Assembly: GCF_027887165.1 (NCBI RefSeq)
Contig: NC_077227.1
Coordinates: 439,199,612 to 439,263,611, forward strand
DNA from: Monodelphis domestica
Taxonomy: Eukaryota > Chordata > Mammalia > Didelphimorphia > Didelphidae
Reading direction: 5' to 3'
DNA length: 64,000 nucleotides
Under the pieces are notes generated by a model that saw only the letters and a program-made list of their open reading frames with translations, was not told the DNA's origin and ran no database searches. Numbering within the stretch: the stretch's first letter is position 1; each line of letters begins with the position of its first letter. Below are positions 34,048 to 45,490 of the stretch, piece by piece. The translations under genes were made by a program, and so were the position numbers.

Positions 34048-34215
34048 GAAATGAAGGAGGCAGCTGGGTTGCTCAGTGGATTGAGAGCCCAGTCTAGAGA
34101 TGGGAGGTCCTGGGTTCAAATCTGACCTCAGACATTTTTTAGCTCTGTGACCCTAGTCCTTACCAATCTTCTGTCCTAAGGCAGAAGGCAAGAGTTTAAA
34201 AAAAAGAAAAGAAAA
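34048..34215 (+). repeat. GTAAGGG-type SINE
   Basis: GGCAGCTGGGTTGCTCAGTG, GGAGGTCCTGGGTTCAAATC, TTCTGTCCTAAGGCAGAAGG, A-tail. A central deletion removed part of the 'GGGCAAGTCACTTGACC' stretch. Confidence 0.9.
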
Positions 34216-34424
34216 AGTCATTAAAAATAAATGAAGGCTGTGTTGAAACAAAGTATATTAGTAACATTTTTTAAAAGATTTTGCAAAATGTTTAAATATG
34301 TGTTTCCCTTGGTTGCTATACCTCTCTGCTTACTAAGTAGGTCAAGAGTTTGCTGGCTAAGAAACTTTTTAGGATTTTTGGTTTCCTCATTGTGGACACT
34401 GTTTTACCCAGATCAAACATGTAT

Positions 34425-34664
34425 AATAGTAACAAGAGCAAATACCTCTATAGCATTTGCTATGTACCAGGCACTGTTACAATCATCTCATCTGATCTTT
34501 ACAACTCCTGGGAGGCACATGTTGTTATTATCTTCATAGGTGAGGAAAATGGGGCAAACAAGGTTATGTGAGCTGCTCCGAATCATACAACTAGTGTCTG
34601 AAGTCAGATTTGAATTCAGGTCTTCTGGACTCCAGAACCAGCATTCTATCCACCTAGCTGCCCC
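34425..34664 (-). repeat. MIR/THER-type CORE-SINE, near full length
   Basis: GTACCAGGCACTGTTACAAT, ATAGGTGAGGAAAATGGGGC, TTTGAATTCAGGTCTTCTGG, ATCCACCTAGCTGCCCCT. Confidence 0.82.
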
Positions 34665-35696
34665 TAATGATACTGATAAATTGTTTCTAAGTTATTTCTT
34701 CCATCCATATTTAATTTTAATTATTAATAACTTCTTTAGGTAGCTCAGGTTAAAATTGTTTTAATTACAACCCCATATTTTTTCTCATTCTATTTTTTTC
34801 TGTTAGTGTTTTACTAATTTAGATCTTTGCCCTAATAGATCAGTCTGTATTCAGACAACTGATTCAGGAATACCTTCCACACTAATGAGTAGTTATCAGT
34901 TATTAATATCAATTCCATTTTTGTGATTTCCCCAGTACTAGCCATGTGTGCAGGATCTTCTGTTTTTATATGAAGAAACTATTCCTGATAAGAATATTTG
35001 AGACTTCTGTGTGGCTTATGTCTTTGACCTCTCTTATTTTTCATTTTAGATCCATATTTTCCAACATATTTTTTACTTTCTCGATTCCTAGATTTGATTG
35101 AAATAATTTAATGTCATAGTGTATACTAATTTAACTTGGAAGGTCTTAGACAATTCTTTGCAGAATTTTTCTGCTTCTTCATCTTTCTGCCATAGATGTT
35201 AGTGTATTAGTTCTAGTAATTTTCATATTGATCTTTTTTGTAAATACTTATCATGAGCACTATAATATGAAATTACCAAGTATCCCACAAAATGTTATTT
35301 CTTTTTGCCTTTGGATAAATAATAAAACCATCCCTTTTATTTGCCTTTCCAAGGAGTACCTATTATGGGATGTACCTTCCCACAAATGCGCACAGTGCCA
35401 ATAGGAAGAATGCATACTTTTATATATATACTGGTAGTAGGGTACAAACATAGGAGACACATAGGACCAAGACAACTCAGGTCTCCCAAAGCTATAATTT
35501 CTGTAGTATCCACTCTGGGTCACCTCTCCAAGCCATCAAACACAAATTTACAGGTTAGGTCATGATGGGCATAAGGGTCAAGATAATTTCTGCCTTGGAC
35601 TCAAAGATGCTCTATTGATCTATGCACTAAAAACTGTAGGTTTCAAGACCATATTGGTGAGTTTACCTTTTTTTCCCCTCCTCTGCCCTTTTCTTT
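34665..35696. other. AT-rich intergenic sequence
   Basis: Probably includes decayed antisense L1, but no motif is firm. Overlapping open frames at 35260-35565 on both strands have no family resemblance. Confidence 0.35.
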
Positions 35697-35947
35697 TTTA
35701 ATTTAAAAAAAATTTTTTTACCATGGTTACATGATTCTTACCTCCCTCACCTATTCACTTTCCTTCTCCAAGAATTGATATGCAATTTCACTGGGTTTCA
35801 TATATATATGCATATATATGTATATATATATAATCACTCAAATCCTATTTCCATATTATTCATTTTTGTAATAGAGTAATCTTTTAAAACCAAAACCCCA
35901 AATCATATACCCATATAAAGAAGTGATAAATCATATGCTTTCTTCAG
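35697..35947 (-). mobile_element. L1 3' UTR fragment
   Basis: Reverse L1 end: TTTACCATGGTTACATGATT, ATATGCAATTTCACTGGGTT, CCTATTTCCATATTATTCAT, AAACCCCAAATCATATACCC; same 3' UTR as the copy at 22781. A TA-rich patch lies at 35798-35832. Confidence 0.8.
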
Positions 35948-36892
35948 GATTTCTCGAGTTTACCTTTAAGAGTCATCTGGAAGATATAGTTATCTTAAAG
36001 TAAAGACAGTTACTAAGATTGCATGGTAAGAATAGCATGCATCTCTGGGCATAGTATCTCTTCTGGGAGTCATTTGACTATGTTCTCTGGATCTTTTCCT
36101 TTTTGTAGGTAAGCTGCCAATGCCAGAATCAATTTAAATCCATGATTGGTTCTTTTCTCTGCTTCCAAAGGTCAATCTCCATGAAGCTAGTTCCTGAATG
36201 CCATCTCTCTGTGCCTGTTTCTCCCTTGAAAATGTATAACTTTGCTCCCTCTTAGTTTCAATGACTTCCATTGGGAAAGTAGCTTGGTTATAGGATGCAA
36301 TGGCTAAGAGAACATTCCCTTCCCCACCTCTGCTGACTTTTGGAGGAGGTTCAAGGGTCACACACAACCCTACCAAGCTACTTGCTTCTTTGAATGTCTG
36401 AGAGTTGTCAGACATAGCTTTTTAAAGGCCACCAGTGGCATGGCTGATCTTCAGCCAACCAATACCAAGTTCTCCTTCCAATTTAATCAGAGAAACTTTT
36501 CCACACTTGGTAAAGGGATATCAAGGTATTAACAACATGAACAGTATACTCTGCCAACATATTAATACTTCATTTCCTCTACTATCTCTTGTTTTCTTTC
36601 TGTGATTACATTAACTGAGATGGACCCTGGGGGGCAAGGAATCAAATTCCACCTCCCCTTTCCCATACACACGTTTCCTTCTGTTTTTCATTTTTTTTTT
36701 TAATTTTTATTACAGGAATGGCAAGATGGATATGATTCAATTTCTCTAATAGTATATTCACTCATTGATCATTGGGCAAATATCTTAGTGGCTTAGAGTA
36801 CCACTAACTAAGTTATAAACTCACGGACGATCCCCAAATGGTGTTAACATCCCTCTCACCTTCTCCCACAGTGTCATGGTATTGAAACTGTT
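35948..36892. other. Intergenic sequence, no feature recognised
   Basis: An open frame 36134-36415 (-) shows no domain. No confident repeat. Confidence 0.4.
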
Positions 36893-36907
36893 AAGAAAGC
36901 TAATGTG

Positions 36908-37117
36908 AGGGTAGCTAGGTGGTTCAGTGGATTGAGAGTCAGGTCCAGAAATGGGAGGTCCCTGGGTTCAAATTTGACCTCAGTCACTTCCTAGCTGTGT
37001 GACCCTGGGCAAGTCACTTGACCCCCACTGTCTAGCCCTTACCACTCTTCTGCCTTGGAACCAATGTGAGGTATTGATTCTAAGACTGAAGGTAAGGGTT
37101 TAAAAAAAAAGAAACAA
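36908..37117 (+). repeat. GTAAGGG-type SINE with target-site duplication
   Basis: Complete copy from AGGGTAGCTAGGTGG to GAAGGTAAGGGTTT plus A-tail. Flanks AAGAAAGCTAATGTG (36893-36907) and AAGAAAGCTTATGTG (37118-37132) differ at one base, a 15-base duplication that fixes both ends. A good reference for this family in the window. Confidence 0.95.
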
Positions 37118-37132
37118 AAGAAAGCTTATGTG

Positions 37133-37974
37133 CTCATTGGGAGGCATAGTGTTCAGAACTAGCAAGCTCTGATAGTCCCCACTGTACTCTACCCTGGTGA
37201 GATGATATCTCCAGGGTTTATTCAGTTCAGGAAATCATATATTAGGAAGAATGTTAACATGTTGGAGTGACCCAGTTGTTGCTTTTAATAATTAGTGAGA
37301 AAAGGCATTCATATTTTGGGTCAAAATATATGCAGGCACTTTGAGCACATCATTTCTCCTCTAGCATAAGCAATTAAGCCCTAGTTTCTGCCCTTCAGAA
37401 ATCTGAAATCTAGCTGGGAGAACTTCACATAAAGTGATGAATAACAGAATGAAGGTCAAATAAAGGTACCAAGGCCACAGGGTGGTAATGGCTGCAGGAT
37501 TATTTTATTCTATCAGAACAGGATGAATTTATCTCTACATCTTCCCTGTGGCTAACATATTTTACAAAATATTTGGTTCTTGTCTCCAGGCATCCCCCCC
37601 CTCAAAAAATAAATTAGATACAGTACTTTGGTGCACAAGTTGATTCTCACTTGACCTAGGAGAGTTGTTGTCTATCAGTTCACCCAACAGAAGCTGCATA
37701 AGAGTCATTGAACTCTCCGAAGAGCATTAAGGCAAAGAAAGGAAAGAGTCCAAGCCAAATGGCCTTTTTGAATGCTTTAGCAGCGTATCACAGAACCTCC
37801 TCTGCTCTCACCAGTCGGTTAGGAGACTGAAACCAGTTACATACCCCAGCTATGATGCCCACACATGCTATATGATCTCTCCAAGGTGCTTCCTTTAGAG
37901 GTCCTCCATCAATGGGGTTCTGGGAATTTTCTAAAGCTCTTTGGAGAGGTGTATCTATTCTTGGGGGGTTCCTC
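37133..37974. other. Intergenic sequence, no feature recognised
   Basis: An old L2-like trace may be present near 37370-37440 (CTGAAATCTAGCTGGGAG), not assignable. Confidence 0.35.
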
Positions 37975-38625
37975 ACTCAATTTCCCTGTTACTATTGAGG
38001 GTCATGCCATCTCAGTCCTTCAGGCTCATATCCTGGAGTTATCTTGGACACCTTACTGTCTCTCACCCCACATATTCAAGCTATCTCAAGGCCTCTTGAT
38101 TTCACCTTTGCAACATCACTTGAATATGCCTCCTTTAACTCCTCTGACACTGTCACCACTCTGGTTCAGGTCCTCAACCCTTCACGCCTTGATTCTTGCA
38201 ATAACCTGTGGGTAGCAGGTGGGTCTGCCTCAAGTCTCTCCCCACTCCAGTCCAGCCTCCATTTGGCCACTAATGTGTTTTTCCTAAGGTGTAGACTGAT
38301 CTCCCACTATATCTCTCCTCACTCCCCTACTCAATAAACTATTGTGGCTTCCTGCTGCTTCCAGAAGCAAATACAAACTGCTCTGTTTGGCATTCAAAGT
38401 CCTTTATAAACTAGCCCACCCTATCTTTCCAATCTTCTTACAACTTACTCATGAATGGTACTCTTCAATTGAATGACATTGGCCTCTTGACCATTCCTCA
38501 AAGAAGATACTCCTCCATCTCTCAGCTCTGGGTATTTTCTCTGGCTGTCCCCCATGTCTAGACTGATCTCCCTGTTCATCTCTGCTTAAATAATAAGAAC
38601 TTAATAAATTTTGTTGATGGGTTAT
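37975..38625 (+). repeat. L2 LINE, ORF2 C-terminal and 3' region
   Basis: TTTCCCTGTTACTATTGAGG, CTTGATTTCACCTTTGCAAC, AATAAACTATTGTGGCTTCC, GCATTCAAAGTCCTTTATAA and AAGAACTTAATAAATTTTGT follow L2 order. One of the longer L2 stretches. Its open frames are LINE remnants. Confidence 0.8.
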
Positions 38626-38707
38626 TCCTTTGTTGTAGGAAAAAAATTATCTGATAGTTCCCTCTGTTTGGGGATCATAGCCCAACATCCAGAGGTAGCT
38701 AGGGGAT

Positions 38708-38970
38708 ATAGGGGCAGCTAAGGACCCATAATATTAGTCCTGGAATCAAGAAGACCTGAGTTCAAATATGATGTCTTACACTTTCTATCTGCATAATCCC
38801 AGGCAAGTTACTTAGCCCCTGTCTCTTAGTTTTCTTAACTGTAAAATAGGAGTAATAATAGCACCTATTTCCCCGGGTTGTTGTGAGGATCAAATGAGGA
38901 AATAATCATAAAGCACCTAATATAGTGCCAGGCACAAAAGAAACACTTTATATGTTAGCTATTATTATGA
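38708..38970 (+). repeat. MIR-type CORE-SINE, near full length
   Basis: GGGGCAGCTAAGGACCC, CCAGGCAAGTTACTTAGCCC, AGCACCTATTTCCCCGGG, GTTGTTGTGAGGATCAAATG, AGTGCCAGGCACAAAAG. Confidence 0.88.
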
Positions 38971-39104
38971 CTAATGTATTAAAAGGCCATAATCCCAGTC
39001 TGTCAGGCTATAATAATGACAATTAAGTATTAATAATGATAATAACCCCTGATTTTTGAAGAGTACTTTATACTTTCTGAAGTATATGATCTTATTTTAT
39101 CTAC

Positions 39105-39227
39105 ATCAGAGTACCTGAATTTAAACCCCAGCTCTGTTCTCTACTATCTGTGTAACCTTAGGCTTAACTTTAGTTACTTACTCTCCCTTAGGCTCAGTTT
39201 CCTTAACTATAAAATGAGGCAGTAACC
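39105..39227 (+). repeat. MIR-type core fragment
   Basis: AATTTAAACCCCAGCTCTG, TGTGTAACCTTAGGC, TTTCCTTAACTATAAAATGA. Confidence 0.65.
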
Positions 39228-40512
39228 TATCAGATTAACAAAGTTGCCAAAAAAGGGAAAAAAAAGGAAAATGACAAATATTAGAGGGACTGTGGAAAAA
39301 CAAGTGCATTAATGTATTGTTGAAGAAGATGTGAACTAGTCCAGCCATTCTGGAAAACAATTTGAAACTATTCCCCCAAAGATAGTGTAAGGATAATTTA
39401 GGGTGGTGACTTAATCTAAATTTGAATTTTGGTTGCCAGGGGATATCCCAAATAAAATACCCAAGTCAGTTTGGAAATCTATGGTGGTTTAATCAATATA
39501 GAGGGAAGAGATCAAGGAGAGAGAGAGAGGGAAAGGGTATAGGATTTCACCTGCCTGGCCTATGTCAGGGGGTGTTCAAAGTCCTCTACCACAAGGTTTC
39601 TGAAGAAGATTAGAGGCTTCTAAGTGGATAGTGTTTGGAAGGTAAAGGAGGAAAAATCAGCCTTAACTCCTAGAGAGCTCAGGGAAGATGTCTCATCTGA
39701 ACTAGGTTACTAGGCTTCCTCCAGTATGGTATCAAGGGAAACTCACTGCTAAACTGGACAATAGCTGCCACCCCACCAAGATGCCAAGACGCTCAGCAAG
39801 CTACTGCCAGCCACCTCTCTGCTGCAAAAGAGGCCAGAGAGAGAAAGTGACACAAAATATATAGACAGTTTTACATCACTTTCCTGCATCTCACCTGTAC
39901 CAATGGTAGCTTAAGCTTGACTTAGGACAGCCCAGGGGTCTGTCAGCTGTTCCTGATTTGTCATTTGCTAGCACATGTCTATCATAGGTCATCCTCCTAT
40001 ATACTTAATCCTTAAGTATGGGTGTAGACATTCCTGATTTTGTTAGACTAAGTAGGGTGGAGTAATCTAAAGTTCACAATAGTAAGTTGTATATACCCAT
40101 TGGCCAAGGGAAATTGCTACCGGGTCTATAGTTTTAAAAGATCAAATAAAGAGGAATAGAGCCCAATGGTGAATAATTGGAAACTGAGGAAAGGGGGCCA
40201 TTAATTGGAGAATGGCAGAATAAGTCATACTATATGAAAATGATGAAATGATTGTCCTATAAGAAATAATAAAGAAGATAGTTTCAGAGAAACCTAGGAA
40301 GATTGGTATGAACTGATACAAAAGGAAATATTCAGAACCAAGAGAACATTTTGAACAAAGAACAGCAATATTGTGAAGATAAACAACTTTGAAAGACTAA
40401 GGAATTCTGATTAACACAAAAGCTAATGACAAGTCCAAAGGACACATGGTAAAACATGCAACCCACCTCCTGATGGGGAGGTGATGGGCTCAGGGCAGAT
40501 ATATGTCTTTAT
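39228..40512 (+). mobile_element. Old L1 (3' part of ORF2) split by a solo LTR
   Basis: 39228-39385 (AATGACAAATATTAGAGGG, CCAGCCATTCTGGAAAACAA) and 40083-40512 (TAAGTTGTATATACCCATTG, ACCGGGTCTATAG, TTGGAGAATGGCAGAATAAG) are consecutive parts of L1 ORF2. The 697 bases between are an LTR plus one copy of a 4-base duplication. Confidence 0.8.
39386..40078 (+). mobile_element. Solo LTR of an endogenous retrovirus-like element
   Basis: 693 bases from TGTAAGG to TTCACA, with the TG...CA ends of an LTR, bracketed by ATAG at 39382-39385 and 40079-40082. A 4-base duplication is typical of gammaretrovirus-like (class I) insertions, but the family is not identified. No internal coding region is present, so this is the usual product of LTR-LTR recombination and a fossil. 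It is younger than the L1 it interrupts. The strand assignment is arbitrary. Confidence 0.7.
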
Positions 40513-40514
40513 AT

Positions 40515-40685
40515 GAACACTGGTTCTGGAGTCACAGGAGGACCTGGGTTTGAATTTCTCCTTTAACTACCCTCTTACTATCCATGTGACTAGTCACTCT
40601 GGGACTGAGTTTCTTCAGTTATTAAATGAAGAGACCATACTTAATGGCCTCAAGAGGTTCTTTTTGGCTCTAGAATTGTGATCAC
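40515..40685 (+). repeat. MIR-type fragment
   Basis: GGTTCTGGAGTCACAGGAGG, ACCTGGGTTTGAATTTCTCC, ATGTGACTAGTCACTCTGGG, ending in a TTGGCTCTAGAATTGTGATC tail. Confidence 0.65.
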
Positions 40686-40797
40686 TTAAGTCACTTCTCT
40701 GGAATTCCATTTATCTATATATAAAAAAGGGCTTGAACTAGGCAACTGAAAAGGGCTTTTCTATCTCTTAATCTCTTAAAAATCATATCTCTCTTTT

Positions 40798-40972
40798 ATT
40801 AAACCCTCACCTTCTGTCCAAAAACCAATACTGTGTATTGGTTCCAAGGCAAAGGGGGCTAAGTGATTTGCCCAGGGTCCCACAGTTAGGAAGTATCTGA
40901 GGTAAGATTTGAATCCAGGATCTCCTGTCTCTAAGCCTGACTCTCAATCTATTAAGAAGGCTAGCTTCTCCT
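40798..40972 (-). repeat. GTAAGGG-type SINE
   Basis: TATTAAACCCTCACCTTCTG, GTATTGGTTCCAAGGC, GATTTGCCCAGGGTCCCACA; the right end is decayed. Confidence 0.82.
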
Positions 40973-41757
40973 TATGAATCATATTTTAAGAAGGGCAGGT
41001 ATTATTTTCATTTGATAGAAGGGCATGAGGAAACCAAGACTGGATCCCAGGTCTTCTGTTCTTTGCCACCTTTACAGTGACACCCTTCAGGTGAGTGAGA
41101 CAGAGGAATCCCATTGCTTTTCCACTGGGAAACTCAGGGGTTCTTATGCTTCTGAATTAACCACCCTCAGTACTGGCCTTGGAAACAAACCTCAGGAATG
41201 AGACTCAACAAACTGGGGTCTGGACGCCAGCCTTGTGACCATATAACCACTGCGGAAATAGTCTCATGGTTGCCAAATTTCCTTGGGAGAGTTTGGTAGG
41301 TCTACAAACGACTCATATGGTGATTAGGAACCAGACCAAGTTGCTCTGGCATTTAGAGGATGTCAGTGGTTTTTGAGCAGCATAAAGTTTCCATGTGTAT
41401 GTATCTGTGGGCAAAGACACAAGGAGCCACCCTCAGTTTCCAAACCACAGCATGCTGATGTGGGGAATGGGAGGGAAGTCACGTTTAAAGCACAGTTGTT
41501 GCGGCTGAGAGATTCCATAGAAATTCTATTTCCTGGTCATTTTCTTATACTGGGGGACTCTATGTCTTCCATATGCTCGTGTTAGATGAAAGGTGAAGCC
41601 CTCAGAGATGTCGGGGTGATAGATGTGATGCTCTTTGTTTCTCTCCCTAGATATTTGGGGAACAGTCCTTTGCTAATGTCTAAGGAGAGAAACAGGGAGC
41701 ATGCCACTTACCACCCCTACAAGTCTGGAAAAAAAACCAAACAAACTATTCTACTTG
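40973..41757. other. Intergenic sequence, no feature recognised
   Basis: A relatively GC-balanced stretch with open frames (41373-41585 +) but no recognisable domain. Low-priority candidate for conserved non-coding sequence. Confidence 0.35.
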
Positions 41758-42190
41758 GGCCAAGGCATTTAGATGGCATAAGAGTGCTAGACTTTCAGTC
41801 AGGAAGACCTGAGTTCAGATCCAGTCTCAGATACTAGCTGAGGCTTTTTTTCAGTCTCAGTTTTCTTATCTGTAAAATTAGAATAATAATAGCACCTATT
41901 TCCAGAGTGGGGGTGAGGATCTAATGAGAGAATATATGTAGTGTTTCAGCCCTTTTAAAGCATAATTTAAATGTTAGCTAGAGGCAATTAAAGAATGGAT
42001 GGACAAATGACTTTGGAGTTGGGAAGATATTGGGTTCAAGTTTTCTCTCACATATATTGACTGTGTGTCTTTGGCTTAATTAAGTCACTTAATTTGTTGG
42101 AGCTCTAGGGAACTCTCCTTGGGCTAAAAGTGAATTGTTCAAGGTCACACAGGTAGTTTAATGGAGTCTGCTGATCTTTTCTTTTTTTAG
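41758..42190 (+). repeat. Two MIR-type copies in tandem
   Basis: 41758-41985 is a MIR (GTCAGGAAGACCTGAGTTCA, TTCTTATCTGTAAAATTAGA, AGCACCTATTTCCAGAG). 41990-42190 is a more decayed one (TGGAGTTGGGAAGATATTGG, AAGGTCACACAGGTAG). Confidence 0.65.
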
Positions 42191-42369
42191 GTAGGCTACC
42201 CCAGCTTGACTAGTCCAGTGCTTAGGTGATGGAAGGTGGGTAAGCTGAGGGTAAAGGCTAGGTTAGTGATTCACTAATCCCAATGGATTGACTGGCTATG
42301 ACCTCAACTCGGTCTTGGTTCTGAAGTAGAAATAATGGTATCTGTAGATACAAAGAAGATCCCATAATC

Positions 42370-43060
42370 GATATATTGAGTTTGAATCAGTCTGCTGAAC
42401 TTCAGTCCAAACTTACCAACTGACTACTGGAGATGTCCATTGGTATTTTCCATCGTCATTTCCAAATCAATATACCCAAAATGGAACTGTGTCTTCTTAA
42501 AACTTCTCCTCCAAACCATCGTATTTCTAAAAGGGTATCACTATTGTTCTAGGCATCCAAGTTCACAAGTTCAACCTTATGACTTCTCCCTCTCCATCTC
42601 TCTTTAAGACCATATCCAAAGAATCATCAAATCCTATTGATTCAATTTCCACAATATTTTGTGCTTCTCTCTTTTTGCATAGTTAATATCTTAGTTCAAG
42701 CACCGAACACTTCTCCGAGAGATAATTACAAAAACTGGGCTTCTTGCTTCTAATCTCTCCCTTTTCTAATTCTTTCTTCACACAGTTGCCAAATACTCTC
42801 CCCAAAGCACAAGTCTGGCTATGTCATTCCACTGCTTAAAAATCCTAAGATACTCCCTGTTGCCTTTAGGTTAAAATACAACTTCCTAAGCTTCACATTT
42901 AAAGCCTTCCACAATCTGCCTCCTATCTATCTTTCCAGACTTATTTCATATTAATCACCTTCATTCCTACTATCCTTCCAGGTCAAATTGGCCTCTTGCT
43001 TATTTTCAGAACTCAACATTTCATCTCCTATCTAGCCCAATCCCTTTGAAAAGATCATCA
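42370..43060 (+). repeat. L2 LINE, ORF2 C-terminal region
   Basis: CTACTGGAGATGTCCATTGG, ATACCCAAAATGGAACTGTG, ATGTCATTCCACTGCTTAAA, TTAAAGCCTTCCACAATCTG. Sense orientation, lacking its 3' end. Confidence 0.8.
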
Positions 43061-43139
43061 CTTAAGTATGGAATGTTGTCTTTATTTTTTTCCTTTCTTT
43101 GTGTCTTTCTGTCTCTGTCTCTATCTCCCCCTCCCACTC

Positions 43140-44174
43140 CCCCATCCCATGCTAGGTACTCAGTTAGGTACTGGAGATTCACAGACAAAAATGAAACATT
43201 TCTTGTCCTTAAAGAACTTGCATTCTATTGAGGAGAAATAAAGGTCACATAGAAAACTAAATATGCAAATTAATTTCTAGAAGGGAAGGGCACTATTAAC
43301 TGAGGAGGATCAGGATAGACAACCTGTAGGCGACAGTACTTGAACTGAGTTTCATAGGAAGCTAGAGATTCTAGAAAGTGAACGTCAGATGAGTGAGCAT
43401 TTCAGCCATTGGGATCTATGTAGAGACAAGAGTGATAGAGGGAATGTTGTGTAAGTAGAATAGCTAGCCAACTGGGCTGGCCAGAAAATAAAGTGTAGGA
43501 AGGATGGACTGTGGTAGAATTATGTTGTTGAATGGTTTTGATTTTATCCTAAAGACAAATGGGAACCATTGAAGCTTCTTGGGCAGGGAAGTAACATTGT
43601 TAGAACTTTGCTTTATCAATTTGGCAACTGAATGAAGAATAGAGTGGAGGTGAGAAAGAGAATGGAAACTGTAATCTATTACAAGGCTACTGCAGTAGTA
43701 CAGATTAGAGGTGATGAGAACCTAAATAGGATGGTAGCTGTGGTATGAGAAAGGGTCAGATGTAAGACTTAGGGGCAGAATTGATAAGTCTTAGCAAAGT
43801 ATGGGATGCAAAGGTTAAGGAAGAGAGAGGATTCTAGGTGGGTTCTGAGATTGTAGACCTGGGGGTGGGGGGTTGGGGCTGGAACAATGGTGTTTCCTTA
43901 CAAATGGAATTAGAGATAAGTGGTGGCAGTGGGTGATGGGGGGGAGAAGATAATTTATGTTTTGGACATATTGAGTTTGGAATGTCTTTTGGAACTCTAG
44001 TTGGAGATGTCTAGGATAAACAGTGGGTGATGTAGGACTGAAACTTAAGAGAGACTGGGACTAGGTATATGAATCTGGAAGTTGTTTGCATAGAGTTTGG
44101 ATGCTTCGATATTGAAGAGGTCACTGAGAAAGTGTACATGGATAAAGGACATGGGCATGAGTTGACTTGATGGG
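43140..44174 (-). repeat. L2 LINE, long antisense copy
   Basis: Starts with the inverted 3' end (AGTTAGGTACTGGAGATTCA, AAAGAACTTGCATTCTATTG) and runs through inverted ORF2 (GGGAACCATTGAAGCTTC, ACTGCAGTAGTACAGATTAG, TTTTGGACATATTGAGTTTG). Together with 42370-43060 it forms a tail-to-tail pair. Confidence 0.82.
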
Positions 44175-45290
44175 ATAATTTCCCCCAAAAAAATAAAATT
44201 GAGAGGTGAGAAAAGGGAATACATTGGGAGGAGAAGGGAGAAGTAGAATGGGGTAAATTATCCCACATAAATGAGGCACAAAATAATTTTTGCAGTGGAG
44301 GGGAAGAAGAGCAGAAGGTGGGTGATATTTGATCCTTACTCTCATTGAAATTGGAATTAAAAGAAGGAATACAGATTCAGTTGGGTATAGAAATCTATCT
44401 TACCCTACAGGGAAGTAGAAGGGGAAGGGAATAAGAGAGGGGAGGACTGATAGAGGCAGGAAAGATTGAGGTAAGTGACGGTCAGAAGCAAAACACTTTT
44501 GAAGAGGGATAGGCTGAAAAGAGAAAGAGAGAAAGATAAGGGGGGGGGGAGCAGGATGAAGGGAAATACACAGTAATCATAACTATGAATGGGATGAAGT
44601 CACTCATTAAAATTAATTAAAAAAGAGAATTCTACAATATGTTGTTTACAAGAGACACTTGAAACAGAGAGACATACAGAGTAAAAATAAAGGACTGGAG
44701 CAGAATCAATTATGTTTTAGCTGAAGTAAAAAAAAAAAGCAGGATAGAAATTATGATCTCAAAGAAAGCAAAAGCAAAAATAGATTTATTTTAAAGAAAC
44801 AAGCAGGGAAACTTCATTTTGCTAAAATTATTATATTTTTTGCTATAAAGTATAATAGATGGTGAAGTAATATCAATACTAACCATGTGTACCAAATGTT
44901 ATAGCATCCAAATTCTTAAAGGAAAAGTTAAATGAGTTATAGGAGAAAATAGGCAGAAAAATTTTACTTGTGACAAACCTCAACTTTCCTCTCAGAACTA
45001 GATAAATTTAGCCAAAAAAAAAAAAAAGCCAGGAAAGAAGTTAAAGAAATGAATTGAATTTTAGAAAAATCAGATATGATAAACCTCTACAGAAAATTGA
45101 ACGGGAATAGAAGGGACTATACATTTTCTCAATGGTTTGTAGCACCTACATAAAAACTGACCATATATTAAGTCACAAAAACCTCACAACCAAGTGCAGA
45201 AAAGCAGAAATATTAAATACATCATTTTTAGATCATAATGCTTTAAATTATATTTAACAAAAGGCTGTAGAAACATATTAAAAATTAATT

Positions 45291-45490
45291 GTGGGGGCAG
45301 CTGGGTAGCCCAGTGGATTGAGAGCCAGGCCTAAAGATGGGAGGTCCTGGGTTCAAATGTGGCCTCAGACACTTCCCAGCTGTGTGACCCTGGGGAAGTC
45401 ACTTAACCCCCATTGCCTAGCCTTTACCACTCTTCTTCCTTGGAACCAATACATAGTATTGATTCCAAGACGGGAAGGTAAGGGTTTAAA
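45291..45490 (+). repeat. GTAAGGG-type SINE in L1, with target-site duplication
   Basis: From GTGGGGGCAGCTGGGTAGCC to GGAAGGTAAGGGTTTAAA. Flanks AAAAATTAATT at 45280-45290 and 45491-45501 are identical. Confidence 0.94.

Noticed and set aside
37865-38337. Plus-strand frames of about 100 codons
   Set aside because: They lie in L2 ORF2 C-terminal sequence.
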